DNA of 64,000 nt, from contig CALXOW010000001.1 of NCBI GenBank assembly GCA_944390115.1, positions 1-64,000 of the forward strand, read 5' to 3'. Numbering within the stretch: the first letter of the stretch is position 1; each line of letters opens with the position of its first letter. Source of the DNA: an uncultured Anaerobiospirillum sp. (GTDB lineage Bacteria; Pseudomonadota; Gammaproteobacteria; Enterobacterales; Succinivibrionaceae). A program made the translations under genes and the position numbers. The notes beneath the pieces are model-generated. The model was not told the origin of the DNA, made no database searches, and saw only the letters and a program-made list of their open reading frames with translations. Shown piece after piece: positions 48,037 through 55,288 of this stretch.

Positions 48037-48272
48037 GCGCCAAAAATGGCCGTTCTTGCGAAGTGATTCCATTTTCCGTGAGCCCGGCCATGTTATCGCA
48101 AGCAAAGCGCAGCAACCAGATCAAAACACGCTAAAACACCGTAAAATGGTGTAAAACCAAGTCCTCATGATCGCACTATTGCGTGAATCGTTTTCGATGA
48201 GATCTGGTCCGCTGCTATCAGCTGAGCTCACTTGAGCTCAAGCCGTGCTCCTCACAAATTTAGGTTCTCATT

Positions 48273-49385
48273 ATGGTCAAAGCAACTACCAAGAAGGCCG
48301 CTCTCACCGAGTCGGATGCAACTGAAACCACCGCCAAGAGCGTCGCTAAAAAGCCAAGTGCCAAGCGCACCTGCGCTAAGAAGACTGCTGCTAAGGCAGC
48401 TCAGGTCCCGGAAGCCCCAGCTGAGGTTGCAGTAGCCGAAAAGCCAGCAGCTAAGAAAGCTTGCGCCAAGCGTACCTGCGCTAAGAAGACTGCCGTCAAG
48501 GCCGATTCGGTTCCGGAAGCTCAGGCTGAGGTTGCAGTAGCCGAAAAGCCAGCAGCTAAGAAAGCTTGCGCCAAGCGTACCTGCGCTAAGAAGACTGCCG
48601 TCAAGGCCGATTCGGTTCCGGAAGCTCAGGCTGAGGTTGCAGTAGCCGAAAAGCCAGCAGCTAAGAAAGCTTGCGCCAAGCGTACCTGTGCTAAGAAGTC
48701 TGCCGTCAAGGCCGATTCGGTTCCGGAGGCTCCAGCTGACACGGCTAAGCCTGCTAAGAAGGCGAGCACCAAGAAGTCTGCTGCCAAGACTGCTCCGGCT
48801 CAGGAGACTCCAGCTGACGTGGCTAAGCCTGCTAAGAAGGCGAGCACCAAGAAGAGCGCTGCCAAGGCTGCTCTGACCCAGGAGGCTCCAGCCGACGAGG
48901 CTAAGCCTGCTAAGAAGTCCAGCACCAAGAAGACTGCCGCTCAGGCCAGTTCTAAGAAGGTTGCTGGGGGCCTGTTCCTGCTGAAGGTCGAGCTCAGCGA
49001 CAATTTCAATGATGTGTGGAGTCGCAATCCGCACCAAGTGTGGCGTCGTATTCTGATCTCTGGTAACAAGCGCTTCTCTGATTTGCATGATGAAATTCAG
49101 CATGCATTTGACTGGCTCGATGACCACTTAGCTGGTTTCTTCTGGGACAGGCCTTATGGTGAGACCATCAGCGAAATCGTTGAGTCGGGGGCGTTTGTGC
49201 CTAATCCTAAGCTCAATGCCAAGCTAGAGTCAGGCATGCAAATCTACTACGTCTTCGATTTCGGTGATGACTGGACGCACCTCATTACCGTTGAGGGGGT
49301 CTATGACTCTGAGGCTGATGTACCGCAAGATTTGGTCTGGAGTGAGGGTGAATCCTTCGATCAATACCCTGACTTCGAGGATTAG
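48273..49385 (+). CDS. histone-H1-like tail fused to a pRiA4b ORF-3-like domain
   Basis: In this 370-residue protein, residues 1-230 are a Lys/Ala/Pro-rich, strongly basic tail like histone H1 or bacterial H1-like proteins. It comprises three 35-residue repeats (AAKKACAKRTCAKKTAVK core) and then three 26-residue repeats (AKPAKKASTKKSAAK core). Residues about 233-370 are one canonical pRiA4b-like domain (LFLLKVELSDNFNDVWSRN, HQVWRRILISGNKRFSDLHD, YYVFDFGDDWTHLITVEG) ending in an acidic FDQYPDFED. A DNA-binding role for the tail is inferred from composition. Cysteines occur regularly in the first repeat set (KKACAKRTCAKK), unusual for H1-like tails. The SD is weak. Confidence 0.8.
   Translation: MVKATTKKAALTESDATETTAKSVAKKPSAKRTCAKKTAAKAAQVPEAPAEVAVAEKPAAKKACAKRTCAKKTAVKADSVPEAQAEVAVAEKPAAKKACAKRTCAKKTAVKADSVPEAQAEVAVAEKPAAKKACAKRTCAKKSAVKADSVPEAPADTAKPAKKASTKKSAAKTAPAQETPADVAKPAKKASTKKSAAKAALTQEAPADEAKPAKKSSTKKTAAQASSKKVAGGLFLLKVELSDNFNDVWSRNPHQVWRRILISGNKRFSDLHDEIQHAFDWLDDHLAGFFWDRPYGETISEIVESGAFVPNPKLNAKLESGMQIYYVFDFGDDWTHLITVEGVYDSEADVPQDLVWSEGESFDQYPDFED
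48421..48735 (+). repeat. three 105-bp in-frame tandem repeats
   Basis: Units start at 48421, 48526 and 48631 (beginning CTGAGGTTGCAGTAGCC) with only a few substitutions. They encode the 35-residue H1-like repeat. A second in-frame set of about 78 bp follows (48736-48960). Near identity suggests recent expansion and likely length variation. Confidence 0.9.
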
Positions 49386-49466
49386 GAACATCGGCAGCGT
49401 GCTGTGTTAAGAACCACGGGGCTAGGGAGCTTTCCTTAGCCCTGTGCTGGATAGAAGGAGCTTGCA

Positions 49467-50063
49467 ATGAACTCTGATGAAGCGCAGCGCTTCTTATCGT
49501 TCCTTAATGGAGATGTATCTGAGATAGAGAGACGCTGTGGCGCAGGTTTTTAGCGCTTTAATCTAGATGACCAGGCTCTTGCGGGGCGGTCCATTAATCA
49601 ATGGGATGGCGAGAGTCTGGAGAGTAAGACTTTTCCTAAACCTTCGTGCTATTTCCAGCTCAAGGTGACCCTAAAAGACACCTCGGAGCCTTGCTGGCGC
49701 CGGATTATTATTCCCAATACTGCGCGCCTGTCCGATCTGCACGACGAGATTAAGTATCGCTTCGATTACTGTGGCCCATTTATGGCCCAGTTCTACTGGC
49801 CGAAGGAGCGCATCTATATTGCTGATACCGACGGTGAAATGAGCGATGACTACGTGCTGGTGCCAGATTACAAGGTGGGTAACGTGCTAACCGAGGGCAT
49901 GCGTTTCCAGTACACTTACGATTTTCGTCGCTTCTATGAGCACACGATTGTCGTGGAAAAGGTGCTCAAGAGTCCCGATGAGGTCTCACCGCGCTTGCGC
50001 ATGGAAAAGGGAGATAACCCTGAAGTGCTGCATGGTGACTTCACGGACTTTTATGAGGAATAG
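49467..50063 (+). pseudogene. pRiA4b ORF-3-like gene interrupted by an in-frame amber codon
   Basis: ATG at 49467 has AGAAGGAG 6 nt upstream and opens a frame that meets TAG at 49551-49553 (codon 29). The same frame then continues without a stop to 50063. The downstream part encodes a full domain (CYFQLKVTLKDTSEPCWRRI, DLHDEIKYRFDYCGPF, YTYDFRRFYEHTIVVEKV). A single substitution (for example TGG to TAG) explains the break. Amber read-through or internal initiation cannot be excluded. It is the last member of the cluster. Confidence 0.75.
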
Positions 50064-50474
50064 CATTATCACGTGTGCTGAGAGCAAGGCCTAATCTGGC
50101 TGATAGGGCGTGGAGCCTTTGCTGCTCCTGATGTTGTGCTCAAGGTCAGTTTGTTGGGCCAGCAAACGACCTTGGGCTGCCGCGTTGAGGGCAAGGGCTT
50201 AACTAGGAGCAAGGGTAGTGGCGCACTGCAGCAAAGCTGCTGCTCAAAACAGTGCGCCTAGGTTCGAGTGACGGCACGATAGGCGCGTTAATCTTAATCT
50301 GACGCTATGCACCGGGCCTTGCGCTCCCATTAGCTTTCGCTCAATGCTAAGTGAAGCAAGGGCGCGGCGGTGATCCTGTTCTATGCTAAAATAGCGCACC
50401 CCTCAATTTCGGCTCGACCCGCAAGACATGGTTTGGTGGTGCGAGCATGGTTTTTGGTAACTTAGGATCATCGC
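50064..50474. other. intergenic region and metN leader
   Basis: No supported ORF. Near the right end a likely -10 (TAAAAT, about 50386-50391) precedes a leader (about 50400-50474) in which GCTCG (in GGCTCGACC) can pair with CGAGC. Its GGCTCGACC, TTTGGTGGT and GGTTTTT elements recur in the metQ leader. Confidence 0.45.
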
Positions 50475-51617
50475 ATGATCGAACTTAAGAACATCGAGAA
50501 AGTGTACAACCAAGGCACCTCCAAAGAGGTCAGAGCCTTGCGCAACATTTCTCTTACCATTGAACGGGGCGAGATTTTTGGTGTGATTGGTCTGTCAGGT
50601 GCAGGTAAGTCCACCTTGATCCGTCACATCAATATGTTGGAGCGGCCAAGCTCAGGTCAGGTCATCGTAGACGGTCAGGATTTGACCGCTATGAATGAAA
50701 AGGAACTGCGCGAGGTGCGTCGCCATATCGGCATGATTTTCCAGAGCTTCAATCTGCTCTCCTCGGCCACGGTAGCTGAAAATGTCGCTTTCCCACTTAA
50801 GCTGGTCTCAGGCCCTGAGCGCTTAAGCGATGAGGCGATTGCCGCCCGCGTCAAGGAGCTTTTGGAGTTAGTTGAGCTCTCGGACAAGGCTGAGATGTAT
50901 CCAGCCCAGCTCTCTGGTGGTCAAAAGCAGCGCGTTGGTATTGCCCGTGCCTTAGCCGGTAATCCAAAGATCTTACTGTGCGACGAGGCAACCTCTGCGC
51001 TCGATCCTAAGACCACGATGTCGATCTTGAAGCTCTTGATGACGTTACGCGATAAGCTCAACCTCACGATCGTCATCATTACCCACCAGATGGAAGTGAT
51101 CAAGGAATGCTGCGATCGCGTTGCAGTGATTGACGGCGGTGTCATTTCCGAGCTGGGTACTTCGCTTGATATCTTCACTGAGCCAAAGCAAGCCTTAACT
51201 AAGCGCTTAGTAAGTGCGGCGGTGCGCCGTGGCCTGCCAGAGCTCTTGCGTCATACCGAGATTGTCTCCGAGTACCATGAAGGCGCCAAGGCGGTGATTG
51301 AGCTCTTATTCTTGGGTCCTAAGGCCGACGCTCCGGTCATTGTTGAGGTCGCCCAAGAGTGTAAGGTTGCAATCAGTATCTTAGGTGGCTCGATTGACCA
51401 CATTAAGACCGAGCCATTTGGCTTGCTCGTTATTGAGGTCGGAGGCAGCCGCGCTGAGATTGAGCACGCTATTGAGGTGCTCACCGAGCGCGTCCACAAG
51501 GTCGAGATCTTAGGCTACGATCAGCGCGTCCAACTCGCTGATTTAAACGATGCGGCGCACGTTGCTGCTGCATCAGCTGCTACGGCACCAGCAGCCACTG
51601 TAAGCGAGGGCGAGTAA
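50475..51617 (+). CDS. metN: methionine ABC transporter ATP-binding protein MetN
   Basis: The 380-residue ATPase of the MetNIQ importer has Walker A GLSGAGKST, Q-loop FQSFNLLSS, signature LSGGQKQRVGIARALA, Walker B ILLCDEATSALD and H-loop IVIITHQMEV. A C-terminal NIL domain (about 262-345, LLFLGPKADAPVIVEVAQ, then ISILGGSIDHI) in this family senses intracellular methionine and inhibits transport. An Ala-rich tail of about 25 residues extends beyond E. coli MetN (343). The stop overlaps the metI start (TAATG). Confidence 0.95.
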   Translation: MIELKNIEKVYNQGTSKEVRALRNISLTIERGEIFGVIGLSGAGKSTLIRHINMLERPSSGQVIVDGQDLTAMNEKELREVRRHIGMIFQSFNLLSSATVAENVAFPLKLVSGPERLSDEAIAARVKELLELVELSDKAEMYPAQLSGGQKQRVGIARALAGNPKILLCDEATSALDPKTTMSILKLLMTLRDKLNLTIVIITHQMEVIKECCDRVAVIDGGVISELGTSLDIFTEPKQALTKRLVSAAVRRGLPELLRHTEIVSEYHEGAKAVIELLFLGPKADAPVIVEVAQECKVAISILGGSIDHIKTEPFGLLVIEVGGSRAEIEHAIEVLTERVHKVEILGYDQRVQLADLNDAAHVAAASAATAPAATVSEGE

Positions 51618-52288
51618 TGGATATCAATTGGAATGCCTACATGAAGATGGCCTCGCTCTTAGGCCAGGCCACCTTAGAGACCTTATACATGGTGGGCGCC
51701 TCTTCGGCTATCTCCATTGCCTTAGGCGTACCTTTAGGTGTGCTCTTGCTCGTTACCTCTAAGGGCTATTTCTTTGAGCACCTTAACTTCTACCGCGTCT
51801 TAAGCACGATCGTTAACGCCTTGCGTTCGATTCCATTCATCATCTTGATGGTCGCGATTTCGCCTTTGACCAAGTTCATTGTGGGCTCGAGTATCGGTAC
51901 CACAGCGGTGATTGTGCCTTTAGTTATCGGCACTATTCCATTTACCGGCCGTTTGGTTGAGACCAGCTTACGTACCGTCCCAAGCGGTTTAATTGAGGCG
52001 GCAACCAGTATGGGCGCGAGCCCATGGCAGATTGTGCGTAAGGTACTGCTGCCTGAGGCTTTGCCAGAGCTCATCCAAAACTTCACTATCACGGTAATCG
52101 TGATTATCGGCTGCTCGGCGATGGCTGGTGCAATCGGTGGCGGTGGCTTAGGTGACGTCGCTATTCGCTACGGCTATATGCGCTTTAGACTGGATATGAT
52201 GATCGGCACTGTGGTCATCCTCATTGTCATGGTGCAATTGGTCCAGTTCATCGGTGATTACTTAACGCGCAAGTGCGATCACCGCTAA
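51617..52288 (+). CDS. metI: methionine ABC transporter permease MetI
   Basis: The 223-residue inner-membrane permease has five predicted spans and the EAA loop LIEAATSMGASPWQIVRKVLLP. The ALRSIPFIILMVAISPLTKFIVG and GGGGLGDVAIRYGY blocks match MetI (E. coli 217 aa). It is translationally coupled to metN by a 1-nt overlap and followed by a terminator. Confidence 0.95.
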   Translation: MDINWNAYMKMASLLGQATLETLYMVGASSAISIALGVPLGVLLLVTSKGYFFEHLNFYRVLSTIVNALRSIPFIILMVAISPLTKFIVGSSIGTTAVIVPLVIGTIPFTGRLVETSLRTVPSGLIEAATSMGASPWQIVRKVLLPEALPELIQNFTITVIVIIGCSAMAGAIGGGGLGDVAIRYGYMRFRLDMMIGTVVILIVMVQLVQFIGDYLTRKCDHR

Positions 52289-52340
52289 CCAAGTGTGAAC
52301 ACGCCCATGCAGTGAGAGCTGCTGGAGCGCGCACACCAAG

Positions 52341-52369
52341 AAAAGGGGGCAGCAGGGGCTGCCCTTTTT
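52341..52369 (+). terminator. terminator of metNI
   Basis: A GGGCAGC/GCTGCCC stem extended by G-T and A-T pairs is followed by TTTTT, 52 nt after metI. Confidence 0.8.
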
Positions 52370-52409
52370 GCTGCTCTGTGCCCCGCTATGGGGCGCGTCT
52401 AAGTAAAGC

Positions 52410-52437
52410 TTGCAGCACTTGACCTTTGCACTATAAT
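52410..52437 (+). promoter_or_regulatory. sigma-70 promoter of the ArsB-type gene
   Basis: TTGCAG (52410-52415), 16-nt spacer, perfect TATAAT (52432-52437). A 7-bp hairpin ATGCAAC-AGGG-GTTGCAT (52451-52468) lies in the short leader. Confidence 0.65.
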
Positions 52438-52492
52438 GGCCGGTTCGTTGATGCAACAGGGGTTGCATTAGCTTGTCGCTGAGCTCACTGCT

Positions 52493-53812
52493 ATGGCCTT
52501 CTTAATCTTCATCACTACCTTACTGCTCATTATCTGGAAGCCGTTTCGCCTCAAGGTCTGGATTTACACCTCCTTGGGCACTATCTTCGTCTTTGCCTTC
52601 AAGCTCATCACGTATGAGGACGTCAAAGAGATCTTTGACCTGACTTGGGACAGCTCGCTGACCTTAATTGGTCTCATCATCATCTCGCTGTGCCTTGAGA
52701 ATATGGGCTTCTTTGACTACTTGGTGGGCAAGATCTTGCAGCGCGGTAAGGAGTCGGGCGATGGCACCGTACTCGAGCTCAATACCCGTAAGTTCTGCGT
52801 CCAAATCATTATCTTAACCGCCCTGACCTCGGCCTTATTTGCCAATGATGGCGCGGTCTTGATCTTCACTCCGCTCATGGTGGCGCTCTTTGCGCGCTTT
52901 GCTAAGGCCGAGGCCAAGCTCGCGACTGTGCTCTTGCTGACTTCCGCCTTTGTCTGTGACGCCGCGTCCTTGCCGTTAGTGGTCTCGAATCTGACCAATA
53001 TCATCACCGCCGGTTACTTTGAGCTGACCTTTGCCAGCTTTGCCGCGACCATGATTCTGCCGACGATCGCCAGTGTCATCACGATGCTGATTTGTTTCTT
53101 CATTGGTTGCAGCCGCTTGTTGCCGCCAGTCATTTCCTTTAAGAAGGGCGGCTCAACTGAACTCAGCCCTGCCTTAAAGCGCTTCTGCTTTGGCTTTATT
53201 CTGTGCTTCGTGGTCGGCCTCTTTGCCGCTGAACTCACCTCGGCTCCAGTGTGCGTGCCAGTGCTGTGCTTTGCTGCTGTTATCACGATCGTGATGCTGG
53301 TTAAAAACAAAGGGCACAATGCCAAGATCCTGCTCAAGGCTCCGTACGATATCGTGATCTTCAGCTTCACTTTGTACCTGATCGTTTTTGCCATGTACAA
53401 GGGCGGCTTAGGCCAGCAGCTGGTGAATATCTACGGCAATATGTCGCATATCAGCCTGGTGGAGATGCTCTCGACGGCCTATATCTCAGCGGCGGGCGCA
53501 GCTATCTTCAATAACCTGCCGATGATTATGCTGGGCAATTTAGCGCTCAACGACTTCTTTGTCGCAGGTAGTGCGATTAGCGCCAGCCACGATTCCTTAA
53601 TCTACAGTCACTTGGCCGCCTGCAACATCGGCGCAAAGCTCACCCCAATTGGCTCGCTCTCGACCCTGTTATGGCTGGGTTTCTTAGAAAAGCGCGGTTT
53701 TGCCATCAGCGTCAAGCAGTACTTCCGCTTTAACTTCACTATGGCGATTCCGGTACTCTTTGTGGTGGTCGCGGTTATCTGGCTCCAAGACTACTTGGTC
53801 CAGATTCTCTAA
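52493..53812 (+). CDS. ArsB-type membrane permease (arsenite efflux family)
   Basis: The 439-residue protein has about 11-12 membrane spans and is colinear with E. coli ArsB (429 aa). Shared blocks are LFANDGAVLIFTPL, DAASLPLVVSNLTNIITA, NNLPMIMLGNLAL and the C-terminal GAKLTPIGSLSTLLWLGFL. ArsB exports arsenite or antimonite using the proton gradient, but the wider ion-transporter superfamily moves other anions. No arsR, arsC or arsD is nearby, so arsenite specificity is only inferred. There is no strong Shine-Dalgarno before the ATG, which matches the ArsB N-terminus. Confidence 0.82.
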   Translation: MAFLIFITTLLLIIWKPFRLKVWIYTSLGTIFVFAFKLITYEDVKEIFDLTWDSSLTLIGLIIISLCLENMGFFDYLVGKILQRGKESGDGTVLELNTRKFCVQIIILTALTSALFANDGAVLIFTPLMVALFARFAKAEAKLATVLLLTSAFVCDAASLPLVVSNLTNIITAGYFELTFASFAATMILPTIASVITMLICFFIGCSRLLPPVISFKKGGSTELSPALKRFCFGFILCFVVGLFAAELTSAPVCVPVLCFAAVITIVMLVKNKGHNAKILLKAPYDIVIFSFTLYLIVFAMYKGGLGQQLVNIYGNMSHISLVEMLSTAYISAAGAAIFNNLPMIMLGNLALNDFFVAGSAISASHDSLIYSHLAACNIGAKLTPIGSLSTLLWLGFLEKRGFAISVKQYFRFNFTMAIPVLFVVVAVIWLQDYLVQIL

Positions 53813-53860
53813 ACCGGAGATTATCTCCAAAGCCGCTTGCTTAGGCGCAAGCGGCGCTCT

Positions 53861-54193
53861 TTAGTGCACCGCCATATGCGACCAGAGGTTGATTACCATC
53901 ACCCCGGCCATAATGAGGCCAATGCCGATCAGGGCTGGTAAGTCTGGTTGCTGCTTAAAGACAAAGACACCGATCAAGGTGATAAGGACAATGCCAATGC
54001 CAGACCACAGGGCGTAAGCAATACCAATAGGCACCGTGCGCAGCGCCATGCTGAGCAGGTAGAAGGAGGCGACATAGCCCACCACCGTAATCACCGATGG
54101 AAGCAGGCGCGTAAACTGGTGAGTGTAATTGAGCGCAGTGGTGGCCGTGACCTCGCACGCGATCGCGGCGAGTAAACAGATAGCGTTGTGCAT
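53861..54193 (-). CDS. small multidrug resistance (SMR) efflux protein
   Basis: The 110-residue, four-span proton-coupled efflux protein is of the EmrE/SugE type. The essential membrane glutamate is at position 14 (AAIACEVTATTAL). The YALWSGIGIVLITLIGVFVF block and the closing GLIMAGVMVINLWS are typical. The frame is open to 54250, but ATG 54193 has TGAGGATC upstream and places Glu at 14 as in EmrE. A decayed paralogue lies directly upstream on the same strand, so this was once a tandem SMR pair. Confidence 0.93.
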   Translation of the reverse strand: MHNAICLLAAIACEVTATTALNYTHQFTRLLPSVITVVGYVASFYLLSMALRTVPIGIAYALWSGIGIVLITLIGVFVFKQQPDLPALIGIGLIMAGVMVINLWSHMAVH

Positions 54194-54259
54194 ATTGATC
54201 CTCAGAACAAGACTCAAATGGCGTGAGGATTGTACCAACTTTGCGCGCAAAAGAAATGA

Positions 54260-54645
54260 CTAGGGCGCACAGGGTGAGCCCTGAGTGAGCCTCTTGCGTA
54301 CAAAGAGGTTAAGCATGACCACGCCTGCGCTGATGAGGTAGTGACGGAGTTTAAAAGTATTTGCCACAAAGTCTATGTGGTTGAGTGTGCAACAAACCTC
54401 TTATACAAGCCATCAAAGGCCGATTTTGTGCGTTAAAAACTTTTAAACTCCCTCAGTAGATGCCCTCGCTCGTCGGAACTTCGAGCTGTTGCCTAAAGGC
54501 AAAGATACCGATGATGGCGGTAAGGATGATACCCCAGCCTGACCACACGGCGGGGCTATCCTAAGTTGTGCGAGCGGCGTGGCTGAGGCAATAAAACGCA
54601 GCCTGATGATCGTTGGAAAAGTCGTGTGAACTGATGGGCATAGGC
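54260..54645 (-). pseudogene. decayed SMR-family gene split by a MITE
   Basis: Minus-strand fragments match the intact neighbour. HQFTRLF corresponds to HQFTRLL, AAFYCLSHAARTT to ASFYLLSMALRTV, and AVWSGWGIILTAIIGIFAFR to ALWSGIGIVLITLIGVFVFK. After the MITE, YLISAGVVMLNLF corresponds to GLIMAGVMVINLW. There are frameshifts and an internal TAG before the WSG block. The N-terminal part with the essential Glu was not found. Confidence 0.8.
54339..54458. mobile_element. MITE, 120 bp, with 20-bp inverted ends and TA target duplication
   Basis: The ends TAGTGACGGAGTTTAAAAGT and (inverse) TACTGAGGGAGTTTAAAAGT match at 18 of 20 positions. The interior has no ORF. Removing the element with one TA joins ...EGIY to LISAGVV... 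of the SMR pseudogene in frame, which proves insertion and a TA duplication. TA duplication is typical of IS630/Tc1-mariner-type elements; no such transposase is in the window. Confidence 0.88.
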
Positions 54646-54648
54646 AAG

Positions 54649-55143
54649 CTATGTCTCGCCTTGCTTTGTGCAGCTACGTGTTTGGCTTTGAGTTAGTGCT
54701 TTTGTTGCTCGCATTAGCCTTTTCTTGCTCGCATAGGCCTTTTCTTGCTCGCGTTGTTCTTTTTTTATAATCTGATAGTATTCACGATAAAAAGGAATAA
54801 CGAATACTATAAGAAAGGTGCCTAAAATTACGACCTGTGCGGTCGGCGACCATTGCGAGACCAAAACCTTGAAGTTTGCAGGTTTGCTGATGGCTATCGG
54901 TTGACCTGGACTCAAATCATAGTCATCGATAGCAAACCAAATATCAAGGTGCGTACTGGTATGGTCGCTGACCGCACAGCTCGTAAAATTACAGTCACGC
55001 CAATGAGCATGAGAATCCCTGTGGACATATATCAGCTTACTCCACTGTTTGGTTATGAATGGGGACTGGTGCTGGTAGAATTTGTTTTTGAGCTCGCTCT
55101 TGTTTCGTAACTTTGTAGTAGTCATAGAACAAAGGAATGACAA
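54649..55143 (-). CDS. hypothetical protein with C-terminal membrane span and charged tail
   Basis: An open frame of 164 codons. The C-terminal 75 residues look real: FKVLVSQWSPTAQVV, a membrane helix (VILGTFLIVFVIPF) and a Lys/Glu/Gln-rich tail. The middle (THLDIWFAIDDYDLSPGQPI) looks like a small extracytoplasmic domain. The first 35 residues overlap another frame encoding a related small membrane protein (55037-55207), so the true start is probably internal or non-ATG. The helix plus YYxxxKxE tail is similar in both proteins, indicating duplication. Function unknown. Confidence 0.45.
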   Translation of the reverse strand: MSFLCSMTTTKLRNKSELKNKFYQHQSPFITKQWSKLIYVHRDSHAHWRDCNFTSCAVSDHTSTHLDIWFAIDDYDLSPGQPIAISKPANFKVLVSQWSPTAQVVILGTFLIVFVIPFYREYYQIIKKEQREQEKAYASKKRLMRATKALTQSQTRSCTKQGET

Positions 55144-55207
55144 ATATTACAAGCAGACCGCCACAAATTGCAATTATACCAAGTAGCAAAAGTAAACCAT
55201 TCGACAC
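55037..55207 (-). CDS. small membrane protein, 56 aa
   Basis: The GTG-initiated ORF has AAGGAG 12 nt upstream. An N-terminal membrane helix (LLLLLGIIAICGGLLVIFVI) leads into FYDYYKVTKQERAQKQ. This resembles the C-terminal module of the neighbouring protein (LIVFVIPF-YREYYQIIKKEQREQEK), which supports coding. Function unknown. It ends inside the other ORF in a different frame. Confidence 0.5.
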   Translation of the reverse strand: MSNGLLLLLGIIAICGGLLVIFVIPLFYDYYKVTKQERAQKQILPAPVPIHNQTVE

Positions 55208-55258
55208 GGCTGTAGCTGCTCCTTATTCTGCTACTGAGATTATCGGGTTGCTGTGCAA

Positions 55259-55280
55259 GGCCCGCCCCAAGGGGGCGGGC
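55259..55280 (-). terminator. weak hairpin after the FtsK-like gene
   Basis: GCCCGCCCC/GGGGCGGGC with a 3-nt loop lies just beyond the stop codon of the gene ending at 55289. It lacks a T-run, so it may be a processing or stability structure instead. Confidence 0.4.
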
Positions 55281-55288
55281 GCTGACAG

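Noticed and set aside
48421-48960. Tandem repeats considered as CRISPR or minisatellite spacer array
   Set aside because: Units are contiguous, in frame and coding, with no spacers.
48252-49127. 291-codon minus-strand ORF with Leu/Ser/Arg repeats
   Set aside because: It is the antisense shadow of the Lys/Ala repeat tail; its repeats arise from the 105-bp and 78-bp units and it has no ribosome-binding site.
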